Shown here: piece by piece, positions 16,221 to 24,900 of the stretch
Layout of the letters: every line of letters begins with the position of its first letter
How positions within the stretch are numbered: the stretch's first letter is position 1
Assembly: GCA_016928095.1 (NCBI GenBank)
Contig: JAFGLL010000010.1
Coordinates: forward strand, 1-41,381
Origin: Thermoplasmatota archaeon
GTDB lineage: Archaea > Thermoplasmatota > Penumbrarchaeia > Penumbrarchaeales > Penumbrarchaeaceae
DNA: 41,381 bases
Reading direction: 5' to 3'
Program-made: the position numbers and the translations under genes
Notes under the pieces: generated by a model
Told to the model about the DNA's origin: nothing
What the model saw: only the letters and a program-made list of their open reading frames with translations
Database searches by the model: none

Positions 16221-16931
16221 ATGAAGATCGGCCTACTGACAGGTTCCGTACATCCGGCGACCCTGCCCCGGGGTAAGGTCCAGCACACTGAAATGGGGGA
16301 TCCCTCCTCGCCGATCTATACCATATCGGTCAGCGGAGTGGAATACCTGATGATAGCAAGACATTCACTTCCACCGAGGATACCCCCGCACAGGATAAAC
16401 CACAGGGCGAACCTCATGGCCCTGAAGGGGTCGGGAGTATCCAGTATCATTTCTATCTGCTCCACTGGTGCTCTGAAAAGAGAGGTCCCTGTCCCATGTG
16501 TCGCGGTTCCCGAGGATTTCATTGACCTTTCACCGGTCAAGACCTTCTTCGATGAGGGTATCCACCACGCCACTCCCGGTCTTGACCCCTGGTTGCGTAA
16601 GGTAATGGTCCTTTCTGCAGAAGGGTCTGGGCTGCCCTGTATCGACGGAGGTGTCTATATCCAGACCACTGGACCGAGGCTGGAGACAAGGGCTGAAGTG
16701 AGGTTGCTTTCCGGTTGGGGCGACTATGTGGGGATGAACATGGCTTCCGAAGCAGGCTTGTGCTCCGAACTCGGATTGCCTGTTGTCGGGATCGTAACGG
16801 TGGACAATCATGCCAATGGTATCCTGGATAAGGAGCTCGATTACCGGGAGGTACTGAGCAAGGCCCGTTCCAGATGGGACCTGATGATGGGCATACTCAC
16901 CAGATTTGCTGAACATATCATGACCATGTGA
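16221..16931 (+). CDS. Methylthioadenosine/methylthioinosine or purine nucleoside phosphorylase
   Basis: Phosphorolysis of a purine nucleoside to a free base and (methylthio)ribose 1-phosphate, part of purine and methylthio salvage. A 236-residue member of the PNP/MTAP family. Signatures are ARHSLPPRIPPHRINHRANLMAL (phosphate and substrate loop), the family block TTGPRLETRAE, and VGMNMASEAGLCSELGLP. The base-recognition loop reads VTVDNHANGI, which is neither the clear DYD of MTA phosphorylases nor the simple Asn motif of human-type PNP, so substrate choice is open. I start at ATG 16221; the frame is open 18 codons further upstream but those lack similarity to the family. The phosphoribosyltransferase gene follows 44 bases downstream and would reuse the released base. 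Confidence 0.87.
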   Translation: MKIGLLTGSVHPATLPRGKVQHTEMGDPSSPIYTISVSGVEYLMIARHSLPPRIPPHRINHRANLMALKGSGVSSIISICSTGALKREVPVPCVAVPEDFIDLSPVKTFFDEGIHHATPGLDPWLRKVMVLSAEGSGLPCIDGGVYIQTTGPRLETRAEVRLLSGWGDYVGMNMASEAGLCSELGLPVVGIVTVDNHANGILDKELDYREVLSKARSRWDLMMGILTRFAEHIMTM

Positions 16932-16975
16932 GCGGTCGTACTCGGTCCAATATCGAGGAAGATGGAGGTCAAAGA

Positions 16976-17578
16976 ATGGATAGGAACATGGAGCGTCTGA
17001 GGAATTCTTTCAGGGATGTACCCATTGTCAGGATGGGGGATTATAACTACTTCGTTCATCCGCTTTCGGACGGGGTCCCCCTTCTGCGACCCGAATTGAT
17101 AGAAGATGCATCTCGATGCATGATAGAGCTCCTACCTGAATCGTCAGGATACGACATTCTGCTGACGGTGGAGTCCATGGGTATCCCGATAACGACCGCA
17201 GTGTCGCTTCGGGTATCGAAACCCTATTCCATCGTAAGAAAGAGGAGGTATGGCCTCCCCGGGGAGGTGGTCATCGGTCAGAGAACGGGATATTCTTCCT
17301 CCGATCTACATCTGGACCTTCCGCCTGGAGGCGGAAGAGCGGTCATGCTCGACGATGTCCTATCGACAGGAGGTACCCTGATGGCTGTTGCTGACGGGAT
17401 AAGAAGAACAGGGTGGGAACTGGTCTGCGCAGTCATCCTCTTCAACAAGATGGGGCAGGGTCGGGACGAACTCTCTGGAGGGGTAGGAGCTCCTATCAGG
17501 ACCGTCCTTGATGTAAATTACATGGACGGCTCCTTCCAGGTATCCCCCTCCGACAACGGACCTGTGACAGGGGGATGA
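16976..17578 (+). CDS. Purine phosphoribosyltransferase (adenine/hypoxanthine type)
   Basis: Joins a purine base to PRPP to give the nucleotide. A 200-residue type I phosphoribosyltransferase with the PRPP loop VMLDDVLSTGGT (D126-T134). Upstream blocks include DILLTVESMGIPITTAVSLR and KPYSIVRKRRYG, typical of archaeal Hpt/Apt proteins. GGAGGTCAAAGA before ATG 16976 fixes the start; a longer frame from 16928 would overlap the previous gene. Whether it prefers adenine or hypoxanthine cannot be decided from sequence. With the phosphorylase just upstream it forms a compact salvage unit; purA, which starts AMP synthesis from IMP, is encoded 2.6 kb away on the other strand. Confidence 0.88.
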   Translation: MDRNMERLRNSFRDVPIVRMGDYNYFVHPLSDGVPLLRPELIEDASRCMIELLPESSGYDILLTVESMGIPITTAVSLRVSKPYSIVRKRRYGLPGEVVIGQRTGYSSSDLHLDLPPGGGRAVMLDDVLSTGGTLMAVADGIRRTGWELVCAVILFNKMGQGRDELSGGVGAPIRTVLDVNYMDGSFQVSPSDNGPVTGG

Positions 17579-17598
17579 CACACCGGTCCCCCGGGAAA

Positions 17599-17609
17599 CG
17601 TTATTATCC
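17599..17609 (+). promoter_or_regulatory. TATA box of the MBL hydrolase gene
   Basis: CGTTATTATCC lies about 27 bp before the ATG at 17631. No ribosome site is seen, so the transcript is probably leaderless or nearly so. Confidence 0.45.
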
Positions 17610-17630
17610 ATCCGATCGTTTGATGATGAA

Positions 17631-18209
17631 ATGGCCGATATACGGATCATCGTCGATGGCATTGCCCGGAGGGAAGGGAACGGTTGGTTTGCTGTCCCCA
17701 ACACGGTACTCTTGACCGATGGAAAGCACAGGGTCCTGGTGGATCCGGGAAACCACCCGAAACTCCTGGAGTTGCTCGAGGTCAGGTCCATCTGGCCGGA
17801 GGAGATAGGAACGGTCTTCCTGACCCATTCGCATATTGACCACTCCCTCAATATCAAGCTCTTTCCGGATGCGGACATCATCGATGGGCAGTTCATCCAT
17901 CGTGGGATGAAGATGACACCTCATGATGGTATCATCCCGGGCACCGCGATCGAGGTCATCCCGACTCCCGGCCATACCCACGATCACGCATCGCTCATAG
18001 TGGGGACTCCGGAAGGGAAAGCAGCCATATGCGGTGACCTCTTCTGGTGGGAGAGCTCACAGGAGCAGAGGACCGACCATAATTCATTGATCTTCCTTGA
18101 GGACCCATTCGCAGTGGATATTGAGCTGTTGATGTCGAGCAGACGGACCATGCTGGAGATAGCCGATCGATTCATCCCTGGGCATGGCCAACCGTTCATA
18201 AAACGTTAA
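17631..18209 (+). CDS. Metallo-beta-lactamase-fold hydrolase
   Basis: A 192-residue cytoplasmic metallohydrolase. The zinc motif HSHIDH is at residues 66-71; later ligands are the His in TPGHTHDH, the Asp in AICGDLFWW and the His in the C-terminal PGHGQPF. The short single-domain form resembles MBLAC1-like proteins, which cleave RNA or small thioesters; the substrate here cannot be assigned. It has its own TATA-like element and ends 3 bases before the convergent pcm gene. Confidence 0.86.
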   Translation: MADIRIIVDGIARREGNGWFAVPNTVLLTDGKHRVLVDPGNHPKLLELLEVRSIWPEEIGTVFLTHSHIDHSLNIKLFPDADIIDGQFIHRGMKMTPHDGIIPGTAIEVIPTPGHTHDHASLIVGTPEGKAAICGDLFWWESSQEQRTDHNSLIFLEDPFAVDIELLMSSRRTMLEIADRFIPGHGQPFIKR

Positions 18210-18212
18210 GGT

Positions 18213-18872
18213 TCAATACCCGAGCTCTCCGATCAGGGGGACGAACACGCAGTGGGTCAGAAGCTCCTTCGAGGTCCAGCTTCCTTGCCTGCTGAACCTG
18301 ACAAGCCTCTGGACATCGTTGATCCGACCCACGACCCCGAGAAGAGAACCATCATCCGACAGCTGGTCCAGTACAGATGCTGGTATGTCCGGTGCCGCGC
18401 ACGTGTAGTATATTCTGTCAAAGGGTGCCTGCTCGGGAAGACCTACCGAACCGTCACCTTCTACCACTGTAACATTATCAATTCCGGAAAGGTCCAGGTT
18501 CCTGCGGGCCTTGATGGCAAGTCCTTCGACCCTCTCAATGGTGAAGATGTGACCTCCGGGCAGGATGAGCCGTGATATAACGGCAGCATGGTATCCTGAA
18601 CCGGTCCCTATCTCCAGGACCTTGTGACCCGGTCTGGTGTTCATCTCCTCGGCCATTATGGCGACCATGTGCGGTGCGGAGATGGTCTGGCCATTTCCTA
18701 TAGGCAGAGGACGGTCGTGGTATGCCTCCATTCTAAGCAGGTCCGGGACGAAAAGCTCTCTAGGTACGGAAAGCATGGCCGACCTGACCTCATCGCTCCG
18801 GATCTCCCCCCCTTTGAGAAGTTTATCAACCAGTATCGTTCTTTTTTCAGTATAACGGTCCCCTTCTCTCAT
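18213..18872 (-). CDS. pcm: Protein-L-isoaspartate O-methyltransferase
   Basis: Uses S-adenosylmethionine to methylate abnormal L-isoaspartyl residues so that damaged proteins can be repaired. At 219 residues it has the normal length. The SAM-binding motif is VLEIGTGSGYHAAVIS at about 86-101, preceded by the family block GNGQTISAPHMVAIM. Later blocks are NVTVVEGDGSVG and DRIYYTCAAPDIP. The ATG overlaps the purA stop by 4 bases (ATGA) and GGAG precedes it inside purA, so the two are translationally coupled. Confidence 0.96.
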   Translation of the reverse strand: MREGDRYTEKRTILVDKLLKGGEIRSDEVRSAMLSVPRELFVPDLLRMEAYHDRPLPIGNGQTISAPHMVAIMAEEMNTRPGHKVLEIGTGSGYHAAVISRLILPGGHIFTIERVEGLAIKARRNLDLSGIDNVTVVEGDGSVGLPEQAPFDRIYYTCAAPDIPASVLDQLSDDGSLLGVVGRINDVQRLVRFSRQGSWTSKELLTHCVFVPLIGELGY

Positions 18873-20197
18873 GGTAGGTCTCCATCGATACTGATGGTCT
18901 GCTCCCTTCCCTTTCCGAAGGATAGCAGTTTAACATCCGCATTCACCTCGCGCTCGATAAGACCCATGTATTCCAGGAGTTCACCGGGAAGGTCATCCTT
19001 GCCCTTCACCATCCTCCAATCCTCGTCGGTCATATCCCCCCAACCCTTGACCTTGACATAGACCGGTTCGGCCTTTGCCAGAAGCTCGAGGTGTGACGGG
19101 AAGTATCTCATGACCGTCGCCAGACCGTGTTCCTCTGCCTCTTTCCGGGGGATGCGGTAACCGGTGCATACCATCAAGGTCCCCGATCCGGAGAGGACAT
19201 CGACCTTGGTGAGGGCGAGGTCCGTGATGGAGTTCCATTGGACCGAGGAGCGAACCATGACCAGATCCAGCCAGCCGCATCTACGGGGCCTGTTTGTGGT
19301 CGTTCCAAACTCGTGGCCCCGGTCCTGGATGTGCTTTCCAAGGTCGTCCTTCAATTCCGTGGGGAAGGGGCCTTCGCCGACGCGTGTCGTATAGGCCTTC
19401 ACGACACCGACGATCCTGTCGATATCAAGAGGCCCGATACCGGAACCTGCGGACGCATACCCTGCTGTACAGGAAGAGGAGGTCACAAAAGGATACGTGC
19501 CCCTGTCGATATCCAGGAAGGTCCCTTGCGCACCCTCCAGAAGAATGTTCTTACCTTTCTCGATCATATCGTTGAGGAGCAGTGGAGCATCCCTCATATG
19601 AGGAATAAGGGTGTTTCCCACCTCTGTCAGGTCTCTGAAAGTTTGCTCCTCGTCTATTTCCAGGTCGACCCCGAATGCCTTTGCCAGCTTTTTTGCGTTC
19701 TGAACACCGTTGCACACCTTCTCACGGAGCAGTTCCGGATACCTCAGGTCACCCATCCTTATGCCGACCCTTGCGGCTTTGTCCTGGTAGCACGGACCGA
19801 TACCTCTCCCGGTCGTTCCAACCTTTCTCCCCTCCTTCTTTCCCGCTTCCTGAAGACCGTCAAGCATGCGGTGATAGGGCATGATCAGATGGGCTCTGTC
19901 AGATATCACGATGCCCCCCGTGCTGATACCAAGGTCATTCAGATGGCGGATCTCGGTCCTGAGCACCCATGGATCTATGACCGTTCCGTCACCGATGACA
20001 GATAGGGTGTTCTCCCGGACGACCCCGGACGGGACCAGATGGAGTTTGAAGGTCCTGTCCCCCACCACGATGGTGTGACCGGCGTTATTGCCCCCCTGAT
20101 ATCTAACGACGGCATCCGCCTCCCTGGCCAGTATGTCCGTCACTTTTCCCTTGCCTTCATCGCCCCACTGGGTTCCCATAAGGATCGTGCAAGCCAT
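18869..20197 (-). CDS. purA: Adenylosuccinate synthetase
   Basis: Condenses IMP with aspartate using GTP, the first step from IMP to AMP. A 442-residue full-length form, longer than the roughly 340-residue PurA of some archaea such as Pyrococcus. GTP-binding loop GTQWGDEGKGKV is at residues 7-18; other blocks are YQGGNNAGHT, GTTGRGIGPCYQDKAAR, LEGAQGTFLDIDRGTYPFVT and TTTNRPRRCGWLDLVM. ATG 20197 is chosen since the family starts here; a TTG at 20212 is also in frame. A TATA-like GAAATAAAGG lies about 30-35 bp upstream. Overlaps pcm by 4 bases. Confidence 0.97.
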   Translation of the reverse strand: MACTILMGTQWGDEGKGKVTDILAREADAVVRYQGGNNAGHTIVVGDRTFKLHLVPSGVVRENTLSVIGDGTVIDPWVLRTEIRHLNDLGISTGGIVISDRAHLIMPYHRMLDGLQEAGKKEGRKVGTTGRGIGPCYQDKAARVGIRMGDLRYPELLREKVCNGVQNAKKLAKAFGVDLEIDEEQTFRDLTEVGNTLIPHMRDAPLLLNDMIEKGKNILLEGAQGTFLDIDRGTYPFVTSSSCTAGYASAGSGIGPLDIDRIVGVVKAYTTRVGEGPFPTELKDDLGKHIQDRGHEFGTTTNRPRRCGWLDLVMVRSSVQWNSITDLALTKVDVLSGSGTLMVCTGYRIPRKEAEEHGLATVMRYFPSHLELLAKAEPVYVKVKGWGDMTDEDWRMVKGKDDLPGELLEYMGLIEREVNADVKLLSFGKGREQTISIDGDLP

Positions 20198-20258
20198 TTT
20201 CTCACGGCACAAGTACGGTGACCCTTTATTTCAACGTGTCGAACAGCGTATACTGATG

Positions 20259-20293
20259 TTTTTTTATCAATAATACAATCGGAATGGTTAAAT
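20259..20293 (+). promoter_or_regulatory. Promoter region of the KaiC-like ATPase gene
   Basis: Two AT-rich elements, TTTTTTATCAATAATAC (about 20260-20276) and GGTTAAATCGG (about 20286-20296), precede the GTG start at 20357. Either could be the TATA box; the leader would be about 40-70 bases. A small CTGGG/CCCAG hairpin lies at about 20315-20329 in this leader. Confidence 0.4.
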
Positions 20294-20356
20294 CGGGAGA
20301 CCCACATTCGAGCTGGGTGATCCCCAGTCGGATCGCGAGATCGGGGGTGGATATCA

Positions 20357-21040
20357 GTGTTTCATAACACCGTTACGGGGCTCGACAAGGTATTCAGGAA
20401 CGACATCAGGCGGCCCAAGGTGGTCCTGGTCACCGGTCCACCGGGGTCGATGAAATCCAGTTTCATATATTCCCTCCTCACGAGCTATCTGGAGCAGAGC
20501 GGTGAGTTCGGGGTCTACACTACCCTTGAGGAATCGGTCACATCCCACCTGGCGAACATGGAAAGCCTCGGGGTGCAACTGTGCATGAACATGCAGATAA
20601 CCGACTTCACGGACATCAGGGAGGAGAACGAAGAATTGGACTATCTCAAGTTCCTCGAAAAGATGTTAAGACATTTCAAGAAGGTCAAAGGGGAGCAGTT
20701 CACCTGCTTTGCCATGGATTCCCTTGGAGCCCTGTACTCACTGATGGACGGGGAGGAGAACATGAGGAAGAAGATGTACCATTTCTTCCAGCTCCTGAGG
20801 GAATTGAACCTTTACAGTTTCATTATAATGGAAAGGTCACAAGATGGTGAATCCAACTTACTGGGTAACGAGGGTTTCCTGAGTGACGGGATCATCTACC
20901 TCGGTCTTAAAAGGAGGCAGGGAAGACTTTCCAGGTTCCTTCAGATAGAGAAGATGAGGGCATGCGAACATTCCATGGAGCTCCACGCTCTCGACATAAG
21001 GATGGGGAAACTCTGCGTCCTTGGCCCCATATTCGAATGA
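20357..21040 (+). CDS. KaiC/RecA-like ATPase with altered Walker A
   Basis: A 227-residue single-domain RecA-superfamily ATPase, closest in layout to archaeal KaiC-like and GvpD/FlaH-like proteins. Walker A reads TGPPGSMKSS (26-35), with Met where the third Gly of GxxGxGK[ST] is usual. YTTLEESVTSHLANMESLG is the classical second KaiC block, and FAMDSLGALY carries the Walker B Asp. A late SDGIIYLGL strand also matches KaiC-like proteins. GTG start, supported by GGTGG six bases upstream. First of a probable set with the disordered protein (18 bases downstream) and the giant helical-repeat gene. May act as an ATP-driven switch or assembly factor; no target is visible. Confidence 0.85.
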   Translation: MFHNTVTGLDKVFRNDIRRPKVVLVTGPPGSMKSSFIYSLLTSYLEQSGEFGVYTTLEESVTSHLANMESLGVQLCMNMQITDFTDIREENEELDYLKFLEKMLRHFKKVKGEQFTCFAMDSLGALYSLMDGEENMRKKMYHFFQLLRELNLYSFIIMERSQDGESNLLGNEGFLSDGIIYLGLKRRQGRLSRFLQIEKMRACEHSMELHALDIRMGKLCVLGPIFE

Positions 21041-21058
21041 AAAAGGTGAAGATCGAAC

Positions 21059-21814
21059 ATGACCGAAGATAACAAGGAGAAGAGCAACGAGCAGAAGAGC
21101 TGGATCAAGGAGCATGATTCCATCCAGGTGGACCTTCTCAAGATGAAGGACGAGCTGCTGACGGGGCAGAGTCCCGAAAAGGAAATTAAAGCAGAAACGG
21201 CTCAACAGTCCCGAACGAGCAAAGAGGATGTCCCGAAGAGGGATGGGGACAAGGTGGCAAGAAAGGAGGGTGACCCCAGCTTTGTTGCCGGAGAATTGAC
21301 CATCAAACAGATGCTTGCAGGGAATGGAAAGGCCCCTAAAAAGGAGGTCAAGGAGACCCGTTCTGCGGAAGCTCCGAAGCTTGCGGAGGGGCATATTCCC
21401 GTTTCACCGGACCTGACGGATAAGATCGCAAACGTCCTGGTCCTGGAGAGCAAATTGAAGAGACGCAGCTTCGAACTCGAGAAGGAGGCCCGGGAAGATG
21501 ATACCACCTCCACTCCTATCAAGCCCCACGTCCAGAGAAGGGCTGCTACTCTCCGCACCGAGGGGAAGACGGTCGATGAAGTTCCCGAAAAGAATGAACC
21601 GAGGAAGGACCTGATCATGGAGGGGCACAAGAAGGAAATGACCCCCAAGGAAACCAAGGTTACCGGTCCCTCGGCGAAAAAAGGAACGACCGTTCCTAGG
21701 ACCCCTGAGGTGGAAGGCAAAAAGCCTGGCGCTTCCCGATCAAAAAGTAATGCGCAAGATCACAAGGAGATCAGGAAGAAGAAAAAGGGGATATGGGCCC
21801 TTTTCGGACGTTGA
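21059..21814 (+). CDS. Charged, mostly disordered protein
   Basis: A 251-residue hydrophilic protein dominated by Lys, Glu, Thr and Pro, with no membrane helix until the extreme C terminus. Two short regions look structured: SWIKEHDSIQVDLLKMKDEL near the N terminus and LTDKIANVLVLESKLKRRSFELEKEA at about 118-145, likely a coiled coil. It ends with KKKKGIWALFGR, a basic patch followed by an aromatic-hydrophobic tip that could be a membrane or protein docking peptide. It follows the ATPase gene by 18 bases, so it is probably an adaptor of the same complex. I do not recognise a family. Confidence 0.78.
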   Translation: MTEDNKEKSNEQKSWIKEHDSIQVDLLKMKDELLTGQSPEKEIKAETAQQSRTSKEDVPKRDGDKVARKEGDPSFVAGELTIKQMLAGNGKAPKKEVKETRSAEAPKLAEGHIPVSPDLTDKIANVLVLESKLKRRSFELEKEAREDDTTSTPIKPHVQRRAATLRTEGKTVDEVPEKNEPRKDLIMEGHKKEMTPKETKVTGPSAKKGTTVPRTPEVEGKKPGASRSKSNAQDHKEIRKKKKGIWALFGR

Positions 21815-21863
21815 TGTTGGTCACATATTCCGTTGTTATCCCGGAAAAATAATTAAAGGAGCA

Positions 21864-21875
21864 CTTTAATAATTA
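21864..21875 (+). promoter_or_regulatory. TATA-like element before the giant repeat gene
   Basis: CTTTAATAATTA lies about 90-100 bp before the ATG at 21964; the leader would be about 70 bases and ends in a GGGGGTGG ribosome site. It suggests the giant gene can be transcribed separately from the ATPase pair. Confidence 0.45.
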
Positions 21876-21963
21876 GGATTGTACATCATTGTCCAATTGC
21901 GGCATTGAGGCATCACGACCATGTATGTGATCCGGCAGTTTCAACGTCGGGGGTGGATTTGAG

Positions 21964-24900
21964 ATGGGGTCTTCAAAGAGCAGGAAGGGAAAAAAGGCCG
22001 ATGGACCAAAAACCCATGAAGATAAGGTCGAGTTGGTTGCAGAGGAGGAATCACGATATGGGCTCTTTGGTAACCTGGGACTTTCGGTGGCTGGTCTCAG
22101 GAAGGAGATAAATTCATTGGCCAAGGCCATCAATTCAGGGGAAGGGGAAGCAGAAGAGCTCCGTGAGAAGCTCAAGGAAAAGATGGATTCCATTTTCGAG
22201 GGATGGCTGGAGAGGAGGATCGGCTTCGGCCTATCCCATGCCGAGAAGGGCATCGAGATAATGAAGGAGAAGGAACTGGACACCACCCTCATCAGAAAAA
22301 AGACCGACGGGGTGACAAGAGAGCTAAAAAAGAAGGCCTTCGATGAAGCTTTCCAGAAACTGACGGATATCAGATCGTATTTCGACCAGGCCCTCTCTCC
22401 CTTCCCGGAGGTGACGCTTCCGGGAGGATGGGAGATCATGGAGAGGTCCATGGATGCTTACGAGGACCTCAGGGTTCCGAAGGGAAAGATGGCGCAGCCC
22501 AAGAGATTGTTCAAGAAACTCGTCAAGTACCTCCAGGAGAAGGACTTCGACCAGAGCCTTGTGTATTCGAACCTGCTCTACACGACCATCCAACATGATA
22601 TGGGTGAAGAGGTATCCCGGGACCGGTTCAAGGCGATCCAGAGCGAAGTCCGCTCCCTGATGGATACCATGGAGGAGTTCCGGAAGTTCGGGATCGAGCC
22701 TGAAGGAATGAACAGGGAGCTCAAGAAACTGGAGACCATCGATCCGGGTAAGTATTCCGAGGTGCAGACGACCATCAACCGGCTGAACAAGAACGTCTCC
22801 AGGGCCGAGAAGGAATATTTCCGGAGGAAAGGAAGCGTTAACATTCTCGAAACAGAGGAGCTTGTCTCGGAGTACGGTTCCCTCCTTGACCTCGATGAGC
22901 AGAGGAAGAGGGCAGAGAAATTGAAAAGGAGCCAGACGAGGCTCTCACCAAGAAAGTACATGGAAGAGAGCACGGATCTTCTGGACGATGTGAAAGGGAT
23001 ACTGTTCACAAATTTCGAGGAGCATGTGAAAGAGCGGATCAAGGCACTTGACGAGGGTATGAAGAGCATCCGCTCTGAAGATGAGAAGAAGAGGATAAAG
23101 GAATTACAGGGGTCGGTCCAGACCGCTCTGGAGAACAAGGACATCAGCGATGCAATGGAATATCTTGCGATCGCTGAATCCATCATCGGGCAGTCCCAGG
23201 ACGAGGACAGGATCGCGGTGATCGCCGATCGTTATGATGATTTCCTCGAGCAGTACGAGATCCTTCTGAACGAGAACCTGGAGATCGATGAGCTCAAAGA
23301 GGAGATCACCGAGATCGAGAGGATGTTCCTGTCGGACGATATATCGGAACCCAAGATCGCAGAGAAGGTGAGCTCCGTCGAGTATAAGGTCCGCGATAAG
23401 ATCACCGATATCCGCATGGATGCGGTGGGAAGACAGAAAAGCAATTTCCTCGGTCTCATGGGGGCCTTGAACCTCCCACCGGAAAGGGTGGGACGCTTCG
23501 AGAACAAGTTCCTAGAACTGGAAAATTATGCTCCCGAAGCAGTGGAGGGAGAGTTCAGAAGAAGGATGGACGAGCTGAAGAACGAGATGGATGAGGAGCT
23601 ATCTTCGTATTTTCGGGAGAATTACGATCCGTGGGCCAAAGAGATCCAGTCATCTCTCGATAGGTTGGAAAGGGATGAGGGGGAACGGAAAAGGCTCCAG
23701 TCCAGATTGGATGAGGCTAGTACATTCCATCGCGAAAGGAACTATCTGATCTCAGGCGAGATCCTCAGAGAGCTGAGGGGCAGGATAGAGACCATAGAGA
23801 ACGAGAACACCCAGCGTGATCTGGAGGGAAAGATAGATTCGGCAGAGTTCCTCTTCGAGGAGGCCTCCAGGGCCGGTGTCGACGTGACACCGTTGCATGA
23901 GGACCTTGAAAAGGCAAAGGAGCTTCTCACAAAGGGAGATGTCAAGAAGGTCGACATTCAGGTTCAGGAGATCGATACAAAGATCAAGAACCTATGGAAG
24001 GAAAAGAAGAAGCAGGATATCCATGATGATATCGAGGGTTTCAAGGATCTCCTCGGAGAATCCGACAAACTGGGATTGGACCTCTCAGAAGCCTCGGACC
24101 TCATGGAAGAGGCTGAGACGCTGTTTCGGGAGGAGCGTTTCGATGAGATCAACGAGGTAATGACCAAGGCCAGGGATACCGTTATCTCGGAGAGGAACCA
24201 GTTCTTTTCCGAGAGTGCGATGGACTCCATCAAGAAATTGAAACAGGATATCTCGACACTTTCCGAAATGGACATCAACACCATGGAGATGGAAGCCCTT
24301 CTCATCGAGGCCGAGAGGTTGTTCATGAACGATGAGTACGAGAAGGCGTATTCTCTCACTCTGGACATAAGGGAGCAGATGGGTGCATCCCGGGATGCCT
24401 CGATAAAACAGAGGGTCCAGAAGGAGATGGATGAGACCCTCAGTAAGGTTGGAAAGCTCGAGGTGATGGGGCTCGACACGAGGGATGTCAGGGAATACAT
24501 GGACCTGGCGAACAGGGGGATGTCGGAAGGAGACCTTCATTTCAGTATGGAGAACCTCCAGAAGGCCAGGGAGATCTCGGATGAACTCTTCAAGACACAT
24601 ATATCGCTCACCATACCGGATACCCTGGTGGATGTCAAGAGACAGATGGGTTCAGCCCTGGAAGAGGGGCTTGAGCTTGATGATGTCCAGTCCCTTCTGG
24701 ACGAGGCCGAGGATTATTTCCAGAACGAGGATTACGACCTGGCCATGGATACCATTGAAAGAGCTCAGGACAGGTTCAATCTCAAGAGGGATGGCTACTA
24801 CCAGGACCAGTACCGGTCCAACCTGGATGCTGCGGAGGAGATAATAGGGAACGTTACAGGCATGCCCCACGAGCTGGAGCTGTCGAGGGATAATATCAAT

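Noticed and set aside
19127-20005. A 292-codon plus-strand open frame
   Set aside because: It lies wholly antisense to purA, whose family motifs are unmistakable.
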